64,000 nt of DNA from Mucinivorans hirudinis (GTDB lineage Bacteria; Bacteroidota; Bacteroidia; Bacteroidales; Rikenellaceae): assembly GCA_000723505.1 (NCBI GenBank), contig HG934468.1:1768798-1832797 (forward strand). The letters run 5' to 3'. Below, in pieces: positions 34,691-42,710 of this stretch. Position 1 is the stretch's first letter. Each line of letters opens with the position of its first letter. The translations under genes and the position numbers were made by a program. The notes beneath the pieces were generated by a model, which saw only the letters and a program-made list of their open reading frames with translations, ran no database searches and was not told the origin of the DNA.

Positions 34691-35656
34691 TTAGAACCAT
34701 TTTAAGAGTGAAGAGGGGTCTACTACGCCTCGCCCGATGTTGACAATCTTAATCCACTTGTTCGTCTCACGAATGGCATCGTCCACCTTTTCTTGCTCGG
34801 CAATTTTTAACTCGATGCTTTCGGACGGCTCAACCGCTACACACGAGAGTGAATAGGGCTGCACATTGCGGCAATCGGCAGTCGGCAGCGAATAGTTTAG
34901 CACGATAAGTTTTTCGATTTTGAACTGGCGCAAAATTGTATTATCGCAGTCAATCACCCCTTTGAACTGCATCAACTTCAAAAACTTCGACACCTCTGCT
35001 TCCGGGTAGACATCTGGGTATTTGCTCGTGATTTTGCCATTGATAGAAACCTCTAAATCACCACCCGAAACATACTCCTTTCGGGTGTAGTCTCGCCCCT
35101 GCACCTGTGTCATTACGATATTGTTCTTACTGCCTACCTGCACCATTGGTTGAAGGTCGATAAAAGCCACCTCACCATACTTACTGTTAGGTTCAACTTT
35201 TCCCGAAGCTGTATCGTAATAATTCCCCTCTTTGCTGATAGAGAGCTCCAAAAAGTCCGCAACCACACGTCCGACAATGGTGTCGGTGTAGCTTTTCTTT
35301 TTGGCAACGGCTTGTTGCTCCGAGATAAGTTGATAGTATTGTCCGGCTTTGTTTGCAATGCTGGTCTGCGACACGCTCTGAAGGATTTTGTCTCGCTCCC
35401 GTTGCTCCCAGTATTGGATAAAACGAGGATAAGAACGTAATGCTCCATATGCCAATTGAGATGCTGTTTGAATCAATGCACGTTTGAGAATCTCCCTATC
35501 TTTCGAGAAGTAATGCACCGCGCCGTCTTGAAACTCCGCCAAGCCCATACCAAGAGCACGTCGGGCAGCATTACCAATGTAGCCACCCAGCGAACCGTTG
35601 CTGATGATTCCTCCGCTAAGAAGAACCGATTTACCTATATTCCAGAGTCTACTCAT
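34691..35656 (-). CDS. DUF6046-type tail protein, between tape measure and hub
   Basis: The 321-residue protein contains SKYGEVAFIDLQPMVQVGSK, then VQGRDYTRKEYVSGGDLEVS and INGKITSKYPDVYPEAEVS, followed by MQFKGVIDCDNTILRQF. These are the conserved stretches of a domain I know from Bacteroidota tail regions as DUF6046. Its N-terminus has a glycine-rich, helical stretch (SVLLSGGIISNGSLGGYIGN). The position, just after the tape measure and before the hub, is where phages with contractile tails usually encode a tail-completion or DNA-circularisation-like (LysM) protein. Precise role unknown. Confidence 0.7.
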   Translation of the reverse strand: MSRLWNIGKSVLLSGGIISNGSLGGYIGNAARRALGMGLAEFQDGAVHYFSKDREILKRALIQTASQLAYGALRSYPRFIQYWEQRERDKILQSVSQTSIANKAGQYYQLISEQQAVAKKKSYTDTIVGRVVADFLELSISKEGNYYDTASGKVEPNSKYGEVAFIDLQPMVQVGSKNNIVMTQVQGRDYTRKEYVSGGDLEVSINGKITSKYPDVYPEAEVSKFLKLMQFKGVIDCDNTILRQFKIEKLIVLNYSLPTADCRNVQPYSLSCVAVEPSESIELKIAEQEKVDDAIRETNKWIKIVNIGRGVVDPSSLLKWF

Positions 35657-35674
35657 TGTTGTTTTTTTAGTGAA

Positions 35675-38600
35675 TTAGCCGTTCCATGACGCATCAAAAT
35701 CATGCACCACATCAATTAGTGCTTGTGCTAACTGCTCTTTGAGTCCCTGCACCTCAGACGATTTGCCATCTTCTGATTTGAGTATTTTGATTGCCTCGAC
35801 ACTCAGTAAGTTGGTGATGTTGACGATGACCTGTTTCGGTGCAGCGGATGAAAGTTTGCCGGTTCCCGAATAGTTACCACCAGCCAGTCCATCGTCCGGG
35901 TCGCCGGTGTTGTAGGTGATTCCGTTTGCGTTCCAAGGCTGCGGATCTGCTCTGTCGGGTTCGTTGGAATAGAGTAACCGTGTAAAGCCTGCTTTCTCCA
36001 TAATATTTTTGGCAATCTCTTCCGAACCTCCCCATGTCTGACGGAGTGAAGCCATCATATTCACCACACGATTGTGCACATCCTGAGAACCTGCGAGGGC
36101 ATCTTCACGCTCTTTGTCGGTGGCGTTCTTATCCAATGCACGCTGCACCCAATTGCCGTTCTTATCTTTGTAGAATCCACGGTCAGTAAGTGCTTTGTAG
36201 CTAAAACCTGCTTTTACCAGTGCACTCTGAGCGGCATCGGGCGAAGCCATTATCTGACGATACAGTGTCGTAAAGTTGGTAATCTCAGGCACCAACTCTC
36301 GGTTCATATAATCGACATAATCGTAAAGTTTGTAAGCATCGGCCTCTTTCATATCGCCAATGCCCTTCACATAGTTTGCCTTACCGTCTTTGCCGATTGT
36401 AAATAGAGTGCGGTCTAACGAACCCTCGTCCTGACCATATTTGGAGCGGATATTTTGCATAAACGCACCAATCTCAATGTCGGTTCGGGCTTTACCTAAA
36501 TCTGCATAAGCCGAGTTGATACGTGACTGACTATCCTTACGAGCAAGGGTGCGAAGAGCACTTCGGGTGTCGTCTTGACGGGCATCGTTGTATGTGTATT
36601 GATTAGCATAACTGGTATAACCACCATACCTTGCACTCATACCTGAGCCCATTGAAGAGAGAGTCGCCGCCCACCAGTTGCCTGTGAATGCACCAATCTT
36701 TTGCCCCGACCCTTCGGTAATGGTTTTGCCAGAAGTCAATTCGTCCATTGCCTTCTTAGCCTCCATAGCTGTTTTGTAGGTGACAGCCAGTGAGCTATTT
36801 AGGGCATCAATCGAGGGATAACGGTACTTCTCATTTGCCCGAATCTCCTCCAAAACGGCATCCTTTGCCTCTTTGACCTTCCAAGTCTTATATGCCAAAA
36901 ATCCGATTGCACCAATAAGGGCACTCACTCCGGCAGTGGCAACCAATGCACCTGTCCCAAGTGCTGCGATCGAGGCTCCGGCACCAATCAAACCATTTCC
37001 TGTGGCTACCTGATTGGCAAATAGACCAGCTCCCTTGAGCCCCATGCCTCCAACTCCGGCAGACATCAGAGCTTGAGCCATTGCCCCCTTGCCCGACACA
37101 CCTGCCGCACTCAGAGCCGTTACGATTTGGCGTTTGGCTCCGAAAGAGAGCTTACCGCCACCCATACCGACCAATGACGTGATGGCCTGAAGTCCTGACG
37201 ATGCAACAGACTGCTTGCCCATAAATCCGAGTGCAACCCCGATATTGGTAATCGCCCCGGCGAGTTTGAATAGACGTGTAGCAACGAAGCTCGAAAACAG
37301 CAGCGGCTCAATCCAATGAAAATTACGCCCAACCCAAGCACCTATCTTAGCAAGCACCGAAACGATATTGAGCAGTGCCTGACCAATGGAAGCCAATCCA
37401 ACGGCAAACTCACGGCTCTTGAACTTCTCAATAAGCTCCCGAAGTGTCGATTTTATGATAGGTTCGATAATCTCATAGCCCTGCATAAAACTTTCGGTCA
37501 CCTGAGAGGTCATCTGTGCCCAGAGTCCTTTGGTGTTTTCCTGCTTGACCTTGGCAAGTTCTGTTGAAATGCCGTGTGAGCCTTGATTCTGCACGGTGAG
37601 GGTTTTAAGCTGCTCGTAGTTGCGGACAAACATCATAGCCGCATTACCGCCGATTTTACCGAATATGGCCTGCATATCGCCCATCGTGGCACCCTTCTTA
37701 TTGAGCTCCTCAAAAATCTCTGCCAGTGGGCGTAGTCGCTCAACCTGTTTTCCATAAACATCTTCGTGGGTCGTAAACTTCACTCCAAGACGGTCGAGCG
37801 TATTTTGAGATTCACGAGTCGGTTTGGCAAAACGTGTAGCCATAGCACGCATAGCAGTACCCGCCATCGTACCTTTGACACCCATATTACCCAAAATACC
37901 AATCGCTGCGGAACTTTCGGTAAATTCCACCCCTGCCATACGCATATAACCTGCCGCCATCTTATAGGATTCTGCCATCTCAATGATGTTCACATTCGAG
38001 CGAGAGATGGTCGATGCCAAAATATCGGCAACCGAGTTCATACTCTCACTCTTGATGTCGTACCCGGCCATTATATTGGTCGCGAGGTCGGCAATCTGAG
38101 ATACATCATTATCGCCAATCAGAGCAAGGTTCGTAATCGGGCGTATCGACTCGTTGATGGTATTGATGTTCATACCCGCCATTGAGAGGTATTTCACCGC
38201 CCCTGCAACTTCTGAGGCGGTAAATTTGGTCTCCACACCAATCTGACGAACATACATCGCCATCTTCGTGAAACGGCTCTCGAAGGTGGTCAAATCAGAG
38301 TCGGCAACCCGCAAAATGCTCTGTGCCGAGGTCATAATGTTGGAATACTCAATCGCCTTGGTCAGCTCCGTGCGCAGAAAGCCATACATCATATAGGCGT
38401 TGAACATATGCGCCATCGGCAGTGTCCTGAGCGATGGAGTTCGGGCATATTGCAGTCGATTAATAGCCGCACGTTGTCGGTTGGTCTGCCCGGTGACAAT
38501 ATTACGCTGTCCGCGCTGAACGGTATTGATTACCTGTGCCGCATTTTGCCTGTCGGTACGTGTTTTGTCTCTGGCTGTGCGAGCAGCTTCGGTTGCGGCT

Positions 38601-39499
38601 TGTCGCTCTCGCATATCATTCGAGCGCATCCGAAACTGACGATCCCACTCTTGACCTCGTAATTGTTGTTGAAGTCGCTGTGCTCTTAACTTGTCAGCCG
38701 CATCCTCTTTACCAAACTCTCGTTTCTGTGTCGCAAGGGCACGGTTGGTGATCAGCCTCTCGTTGAGTTTGTCCGATACGGCTTGCGGTAATACATATTC
38801 CCGAACCGGGTTATAGACAAAGGGCGGTTTGATGGTATTTGCGATCGGGTTTGCAGCGGTAGCCTTGCCGGGCGACCCCATACCCATACCGAGAGTCATC
38901 TTCGATGCTCCCTTTATCTGGTTCATCAAGCCGAGAATCTCAATGAGTCGCTGTTTGGCAACGTCGGTCTTGATGTTTATCTCACGACCTTTTTCAAGCT
39001 GAACTAGTGCAGCGGTAATCTTACCAATAACCTTTGTGATACTCTTCTGAGCATCAAGCATAGACTTGACTGAGGTTGCTGCACTCTGCTCAACGGCTGC
39101 ATTACGGCTCTCTGCCTCTTTCTTATTGAGCAGAGCTTTGGCTTTCGCCTTGATATTCTTGCTGTCTAATGGCTGATTGGCATTAATAACCAAATTGATA
39201 CCCTTTGACATCTCTCTGATTTCACCAAGCAGGCTTTTCACACGGGTCAGTTTCTCTTCGGTTCCTGTCGTGTCGATAGATACCTTGTAGTTATAGTCCC
39301 GCTTCTTACCTGACTGAGTACGAAAAGCCTTGTCAATTTCGGTCATCATACTCTGAATGTTGGCAAGTGCAGGTTTTATATCTGCCTTTGCCTGCATCAG
39401 TTTTCCAACAGCAGTTGCAAACTCCTGAACCTGTGTAGTTCCCTTTGTCGCATCTACATTGATAGTATAACTGACTGTATAGTTTTGATCTTGAGCCAT
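35675..39499 (-). CDS. Phage tail tape measure protein
   Basis: The 1274-residue protein has the TP901-type tape measure domain at about residues 400-560, with FTASEVAGAVKYLSMAGMNI, MTNLALIGDNDVSQIADLAT-like and MAGVEFTESSAAIGILGNMG. Long coiled-coil and Gln/Arg-rich helices precede it, and hydrophobic, glycine-rich probable membrane segments follow (ALVATAGVSALIGAIGFLAY and the region with VKIGAWVGRNFHWIEPLLFS-type sequence). It sets tail length and is ejected with DNA. Promoter P7 stands 17 bp upstream; ATG 39499. Length suggests a tail of roughly 190 nm using the usual 0.15 nm per residue rule. Confidence 0.92.
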   Translation of the reverse strand: MAQDQNYTVSYTINVDATKGTTQVQEFATAVGKLMQAKADIKPALANIQSMMTEIDKAFRTQSGKKRDYNYKVSIDTTGTEEKLTRVKSLLGEIREMSKGINLVINANQPLDSKNIKAKAKALLNKKEAESRNAAVEQSAATSVKSMLDAQKSITKVIGKITAALVQLEKGREINIKTDVAKQRLIEILGLMNQIKGASKMTLGMGMGSPGKATAANPIANTIKPPFVYNPVREYVLPQAVSDKLNERLITNRALATQKREFGKEDAADKLRAQRLQQQLRGQEWDRQFRMRSNDMRERQAATEAARTARDKTRTDRQNAAQVINTVQRGQRNIVTGQTNRQRAAINRLQYARTPSLRTLPMAHMFNAYMMYGFLRTELTKAIEYSNIMTSAQSILRVADSDLTTFESRFTKMAMYVRQIGVETKFTASEVAGAVKYLSMAGMNINTINESIRPITNLALIGDNDVSQIADLATNIMAGYDIKSESMNSVADILASTISRSNVNIIEMAESYKMAAGYMRMAGVEFTESSAAIGILGNMGVKGTMAGTAMRAMATRFAKPTRESQNTLDRLGVKFTTHEDVYGKQVERLRPLAEIFEELNKKGATMGDMQAIFGKIGGNAAMMFVRNYEQLKTLTVQNQGSHGISTELAKVKQENTKGLWAQMTSQVTESFMQGYEIIEPIIKSTLRELIEKFKSREFAVGLASIGQALLNIVSVLAKIGAWVGRNFHWIEPLLFSSFVATRLFKLAGAITNIGVALGFMGKQSVASSGLQAITSLVGMGGGKLSFGAKRQIVTALSAAGVSGKGAMAQALMSAGVGGMGLKGAGLFANQVATGNGLIGAGASIAALGTGALVATAGVSALIGAIGFLAYKTWKVKEAKDAVLEEIRANEKYRYPSIDALNSSLAVTYKTAMEAKKAMDELTSGKTITEGSGQKIGAFTGNWWAATLSSMGSGMSARYGGYTSYANQYTYNDARQDDTRSALRTLARKDSQSRINSAYADLGKARTDIEIGAFMQNIRSKYGQDEGSLDRTLFTIGKDGKANYVKGIGDMKEADAYKLYDYVDYMNRELVPEITNFTTLYRQIMASPDAAQSALVKAGFSYKALTDRGFYKDKNGNWVQRALDKNATDKEREDALAGSQDVHNRVVNMMASLRQTWGGSEEIAKNIMEKAGFTRLLYSNEPDRADPQPWNANGITYNTGDPDDGLAGGNYSGTGKLSSAAPKQVIVNITNLLSVEAIKILKSEDGKSSEVQGLKEQLAQALIDVVHDFDASWNG

Positions 39500-39516
39500 T
39501 CGCTACATCTTTATAC

Positions 39517-39547
39517 AAAGAATAGCAGAATTTGACCGTGATAGTTT
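39517..39547 (-). promoter_or_regulatory. Late promoter motif P7 (AAACTAT / CTATTCTTT)
   Basis: AAACTAT at 39547-39541, 15 bp, CTATTCTTT at 39525-39517, 17 bp before the tape-measure ATG. Confidence 0.8.
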
Positions 39548-39588
39548 AATGCAATACGAGTTGCTTATTGACGAAAACATACATATAG

Positions 39589-39619
39589 TTTGTTTTTCGT
39601 CAATAAGTCGTTATCTTTG
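39589..39619 (+). promoter_or_regulatory. Host-type promoter for the DUF4143 ATPase (TTTG-19-TATCTTTG)
   Basis: TTTG at 39589-39592, exactly 19 bp, then TATCTTTG at 39612-39619, the Bacteroides housekeeping consensus, 17 bp before the ATG. It points away from the late promoter P7. Confidence 0.8.
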
Positions 39620-39636
39620 CACTAAATATTCTATTT

Positions 39637-40854
39637 ATGATACCAAGGGAGATATACTTAAAAAAACTACGACTGCTTCGAGACCAAGACTTAATCAAAG
39701 TAGTTACAGGTGTGCGCCGTTCAGGAAAATCAACACTATTGTCTGCATTTGCCAATGAACTGTTAGAATCTGGAGTCAAACAGGAGCAGATTATTTTCTT
39801 CAACTTTGAGGAGCGTGAAAATTTAGAACTCACTGACTGGACAAAGCTCTATGACGAGATAATAGTAAAAACGGATCCACTTAAGAAGAGTTACATTTTT
39901 TTGGATGAGGTGCAAATTATATCTAATTTCGAAAAACTTGTTGATAGTTTGTATGTCAAAAAGAATATTGACCTTTATGTGACCGGCTCCAATGCCTATT
40001 TGCTTTCAAGCGAATTGGCGACCTTGTTAACGGGTCGGTATATTGCTATCAATGTGCATCCTTTCTCTTTTGCAGAGTATGCACTATGCTTTCCGGAAGA
40101 AAAAAACACAGACCGTCTGTTTAGGCAATACTTAAATAATAGTGCTTTCCCTGAAGCTGTTCATCTTTCAAAAGTAGCACCTGAACTAGTGAATGACTAT
40201 TTGCAATCTATTTACGACACCGTTATAGGGAAGGATATTGTTGTTCGACACAAACTTCGTAATTTCAATAAATTACAGCGTGTAATTGAGTTTCTTTTTG
40301 ACTCTGTGGGTTCACTCGTTTCACCAACCAATATAGCAGAACAGCTGAATCGAGCCTCTGACAAAACCATATCCCACAATACAATAATAAAGCTGATAAA
40401 GTACCTTACAGAATCATATATTCTCTATTGTGCACCACGGTACGATATTAAAGGTAAAGAGTTGTTGTCCACCAATGATAAGTATTATTTGATTGATTTG
40501 GGGTTGAAAAATATTACCACTACAAATAAATATGATGCAAACTTAGGTCATAAGTTAGAGAATGTAATCTATTTTGAACTTCTCAGGCGCGGAGGAAAAG
40601 TTTTTGTAGGAAAACAGAATGACAAAGAGGTTGATTTTGTAGTACATAAGGCGAATAACGAGAGAGAGTATTATCAAGTCGCATACAGCATTAATGACGA
40701 AAAAACACTTGAACGAGAATTTTCGTCATTAAGGCTCATTAAAGACAATTACCCAAAGTATCTGCTAACCCTCGACTATGATACGGCTGTAATTGATGGG
40801 ATACATAAAATCAACGTTATCGATTGGCTATTAGATGAGGTAACCGGGGGCTAA
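39637..40854 (+). CDS. AAA_14 ATPase with C-terminal DUF4143 domain
   Basis: The 405-residue protein has Walker A GVRRSGKST near residues 25-33, Walker B YIFLDEVQ (about 90) and the sensor SNAYLLSSELATLLTGR. The winged-helix/DUF4143 C-terminal half contains LEREFSSLRLIKDN and a PD-(D/E)XK-like triad (KEVDFVV, then YYQVAYS). These proteins are frequent in gut Bacteroidota and their biological role is unclear; nuclease or regulatory functions have been suggested. It is oriented opposite to the virion genes, with its own host-type promoter, so it is probably an acquired accessory gene expressed in the lysogen. Confidence 0.85.
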   Translation: MIPREIYLKKLRLLRDQDLIKVVTGVRRSGKSTLLSAFANELLESGVKQEQIIFFNFEERENLELTDWTKLYDEIIVKTDPLKKSYIFLDEVQIISNFEKLVDSLYVKKNIDLYVTGSNAYLLSSELATLLTGRYIAINVHPFSFAEYALCFPEEKNTDRLFRQYLNNSAFPEAVHLSKVAPELVNDYLQSIYDTVIGKDIVVRHKLRNFNKLQRVIEFLFDSVGSLVSPTNIAEQLNRASDKTISHNTIIKLIKYLTESYILYCAPRYDIKGKELLSTNDKYYLIDLGLKNITTTNKYDANLGHKLENVIYFELLRRGGKVFVGKQNDKEVDFVVHKANNEREYYQVAYSINDEKTLEREFSSLRLIKDNYPKYLLTLDYDTAVIDGIHKINVIDWLLDEVTGG

Positions 40855-40878
40855 TTGCAACCTAAAACAATCCCCTGT

Positions 40879-40936
40879 AACACTGAAGTGCACCCTAAAA
40901 GTTAGACAAAAAACTTTTGGGGTGCACTTCAGTGTT
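40879..40936. repeat. 25-bp near-perfect hairpin, IS-end-like
   Basis: Arm 40879-40903 and arm 40912-40936 are reverse complements in 24 of 25 positions, with an 8-bp loop (AGACAAAA). Core of the arm is GAAGTGCACCC, then AAAAGTT. The TGCACCCYAAAAGTTAGACA wording resembles terminal inverted repeats of IS3-family elements. There is no poly-T after either arm. It may be a collapsed IS or MITE-like remnant between the ATPase stop and the tail chaperone gene, or a tail-to-tail terminator. Confidence 0.65.
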
Positions 40937-40949
40937 GGCAAGAAAGCAA

Positions 40950-41503
40950 TTAAGGAGGCGATGAGCCGGAAAGGATGTTTGTAGTCATTCGACTGACGGT
41001 CATTTGCTGATGTAACCAAAGTGCCTCTTCGGATAGCATCGCAAACTCTTCGTCACTGATTTTTTCCAAATCTACGCCGGGAAAGTAATGTCGGATGTAA
41101 ATTATCCGTTGACGTATACGGTCATTGTCACCTACTTCCCAGCTTTGGATAAACCCACCAAAACGGTTTGTCTCGTGGTGATGATTTCAGAGAGTTGTCC
41201 CATTAAGCCGAACAGGAACAGCGATTCGTTATCAACCAGATCTTTGTCCCCCTCAATATAACAATCTTTGGCAAGGGTGCGCATAGCCATCACTTCATCC
41301 TTCTTGGATGCAGCCATAAACTTGCTGAACTGAGCGAATGAAGGTTCTCCCAGATAGGCAACATAAATCTCTTTTTCCTCATTGTCTACGTCGCCAAATA
41401 CGACCATAGGATAGACCTTGCGGAGTTTCTTTTCTGCTTTAAGCTCCTTGGCACGTTTACGGATCTGCTCCTCCTGTGCCAGTGTCAATGATTTTTCTTC
41501 CAT
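40950..41503 (-). CDS. Tail assembly chaperone, GT fusion by -1 frameshift
   Basis: Reading the - strand from ATG 41503 and shifting -1 at the GGGTTTA heptamer (41156-41150) continues through an open frame to TAA at 40952-40950. The extension reads IQSWEVGDNDRIRQRIIYIR, then HYFPGVDLEKISDEEFAML and SEEALWLHQQMTVSRM. The total product is about 184 residues. This is the G/GT arrangement of tail chaperones in many phages, where a minority long form binds the tape measure. The heptamer matches X XXY YYZ in the zero-frame phase (G GGT TTA). The extension frame has no start of its own. Confidence 0.75.
41132..41503 (-). CDS. Tail assembly chaperone, short form (G-like)
   Basis: The 123-residue zero-frame product begins MEEKSLTLAQEEQIRKRAK and ends RQTVLVGLSKAGK. 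It is helical and charged, and contains KVYPMVVFGDVDNEEKEIYV with AYLGEPSFAQFSKFMAASKK. Location directly before the tape measure in transcription order (with the ATPase insertion in between) and the frameshift support the tail chaperone call. Late promoter P6 precedes it at 24 bp. Confidence 0.75.
   Translation of the reverse strand: MEEKSLTLAQEEQIRKRAKELKAEKKLRKVYPMVVFGDVDNEEKEIYVAYLGEPSFAQFSKFMAASKKDEVMAMRTLAKDCYIEGDKDLVDNESLFLFGLMGQLSEIITTRQTVLVGLSKAGK
41150..41156 (-). other. Slippery heptanucleotide GGGTTTA (programmed -1 frameshift)
   Basis: GGGTTTA on the - strand lies in register G GGT TTA, six codons before the zero-frame TAG at 41134-41132. Re-pairing in the -1 frame (GGG TTT) opens 66 further codons. 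Established for tail chaperones; here inferred from sequence. Confidence 0.7.
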
Positions 41504-41527
41504 TTGAATTTTAATTAAAGTTCATCT

Positions 41528-41558
41528 AAAGAATAGTGGAAGGGGACGGTGAAAGTTT
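41528..41558 (-). promoter_or_regulatory. Late promoter motif P6 (AAACTTT / CTATTCTTT)
   Basis: AAACTTT at 41558-41552, 15 bp, CTATTCTTT at 41536-41528, 24 bp before the chaperone ATG. It overlaps the last codon of the Dam gene. Confidence 0.82.
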
Positions 41559-42042
41559 ATTGTATTTCAAATATTCTTCCTGCAATACCGCAATTTTTTA
41601 GCACCTGCGAGTTAGCCTCGTCAAAAGCAATCAGGCACGATGGTGCACCGGCAGTACCACCACGCTCACCTGTAACGTGATGAAACGACAATCGCCCTTT
41701 GATAAAGAGAATCGAATGAGCGTGTCGAAATATGAGTTCCTGAAAGAGCTTGGTTTCGGTTCGGGCAAAGGTGAGTGCTATAGCGTTCTTATGCTCGATA
41801 CAGCGTTCTATAAACTGAATAATAAGCCGAGTGTCATACGGTGGATTGCAAAAGACACGTCCTTGCCACGGCTGTACTAAGCCGTCATCTTCGATAGTGA
41901 AGTGATTATTTGCTGTTGCCCAAGGACGATTAATAGGAGCACAGGGGTCTAAATCAAATTCTCCAAGTTTAGCTAAAATATCCGGAGGAGTTAACCATTC
42001 ATTCTTGCCGGTGGAGGAGTTTCCCTCAAAAGTTACGTTCAT
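41557..42042 (-). CDS. Phage Dam-type N6-adenine methyltransferase
   Basis: The 161-residue protein belongs to the phage Dam family: EWLTPPDILAKLGEFDLDPC with DPC at 32-34, and the catalytic NPPY at 66-69 (VFCNPPYDTRL). A later TGERGGTAGAPSCLIAF contains the conserved glycines. Length is typical for the small phage family. It would methylate adenines of phage DNA. Unusual: it is encoded inside the late tail region under its own late promoter P5, so it would act on progeny DNA late in infection, perhaps to protect it from host or its own type I restriction; that link is inference. Confidence 0.88.
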   Translation of the reverse strand: MNVTFEGNSSTGKNEWLTPPDILAKLGEFDLDPCAPINRPWATANNHFTIEDDGLVQPWQGRVFCNPPYDTRLIIQFIERCIEHKNAIALTFARTETKLFQELIFRHAHSILFIKGRLSFHHVTGERGGTAGAPSCLIAFDEANSQVLKNCGIAGRIFEIQ

Positions 42043-42065
42043 ATCTGATACGATTATTGTTCGTA

Positions 42066-42096
42066 TCAGAATAGTGTGATTTCGGTTGAATGGTTT
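42066..42096 (-). promoter_or_regulatory. Late promoter motif P5 (AAACCAT / CTATTCTGA)
   Basis: AAACCAT at 42096-42090, 15 bp, CTATTCTGA at 42074-42066, 23 bp before the Dam ATG. Its -35 half abuts the T-run of the terminator at 42098-42131. Confidence 0.75.
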
Positions 42097-42097
42097 G

Positions 42098-42131
42098 AAA
42101 AAAGCCGCGACCTATCACAGGCAGCGGCTTT
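42098..42131 (-). terminator. Intrinsic terminator after the tube gene
   Basis: AAAGCCGC (42131-42124) pairs with GCGGCTTT (42108-42101) on the - strand, with a 15-nt loop that itself has a CCTGTGATAGG dyad. Six T follow. It ends transcription of the sheath-tube unit just before promoter P5. Confidence 0.78.
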
Positions 42132-42161
42132 CGCACAAATGATTAAGCTGAAAAATCAATT
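42098..42161 (-). ncRNA. Candidate ~64-nt small RNA from promoter P4
   Basis: Promoter copy P4 (42168-42198) has no gene behind it: the next 70 bp hold no ORF and end in the terminator at 42098-42131. A transcript starting about 42161 would be 60-65 nt long and end in a GCCGC hairpin plus T-run. I infer a small RNA or simple transcription filler; it could also be a relic promoter. Confidence 0.4.
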
Positions 42162-42167
42162 TTCTAT

Positions 42168-42198
42168 TAAGATTAGCCGAACAATGAGCAAAGAGTTT
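42168..42198 (-). promoter_or_regulatory. Late promoter motif P4 (AAACTCT / CTAATCTTA)
   Basis: AAACTCT at 42198-42192, 15 bp, CTAATCTTA at 42176-42168. It lies 12 bp after the tube gene and leads straight into a terminator, not into an ORF. Confidence 0.7.
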
Positions 42199-42209
42199 AA
42201 TCAAAAGGA

Positions 42210-42665
42210 CTAAATCGTATCGCCATCGCCAATTTGGATGTCGAATGGGTTCAAGTCGAACTCCTTGGTGATGTCGGTATCGTCCTGCTTGGACTCCATA
42301 CCGTCCTCAGAGAAGATACAGCCCTTCAAGGTTACGGTGGTTGTGGTCCAGTCATCTGATGCCATTGGGTTGGCAAAGCTGACGATAAGGTCGAACTCTC
42401 CGATATCCATCAATGAACCATAAGTCGAGCGCAACATCTGCTGAGTGGCATAATCCATCGTGATGGATGCCGTATAAGAGATATTTCCAAAACCACGACT
42501 GACGGGTTTACCGCCCATTCCGTAGTTCGATTCAATCTTACGTTTCTTGTTCCATTTGATACCCGAAACACCCTCAAGTGTGGTTGAGCCTGCCTCGATT
42601 CCGAGAGCTGTCGATGAGAGGGTTATCATCGACCACGAATAGGCTACGTTGTTAATTATAGGCAT
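42210..42665 (-). CDS. Tail tube protein
   Basis: The start is ATG 42665 (MPIINNVAYSWSMITLSSTA); the longer frame adds nine poor residues. The 151-residue protein fits the contractile tail tube: GVSGIKWNKKRKIESNYGMG, then SITMDYATQQMLRSTYGSLM and FDLIVSFANPMAS. It immediately follows the sheath gene (gap of about 45 bp). It should polymerise into the inner tube. The intervening GACAC-TAT-GTGTC dyad (about 42695-42710) may moderate sheath/tube transcript levels but is short. Confidence 0.8.
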   Translation of the reverse strand: MPIINNVAYSWSMITLSSTALGIEAGSTTLEGVSGIKWNKKRKIESNYGMGGKPVSRGFGNISYTASITMDYATQQMLRSTYGSLMDIGEFDLIVSFANPMASDDWTTTTVTLKGCIFSEDGMESKQDDTDITKEFDLNPFDIQIGDGDTI

Positions 42666-42710
42666 ATTAAACTGTTTTTTAGCAAAGTCCAATAAAAGAC
42701 ACTATGTGTC

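Noticed and set aside
42695-42710. GACAC-TAT-GTGTC dyad after the sheath gene
   Set aside because: A five-base stem is too weak to call a terminator; mentioned only with the tube gene.
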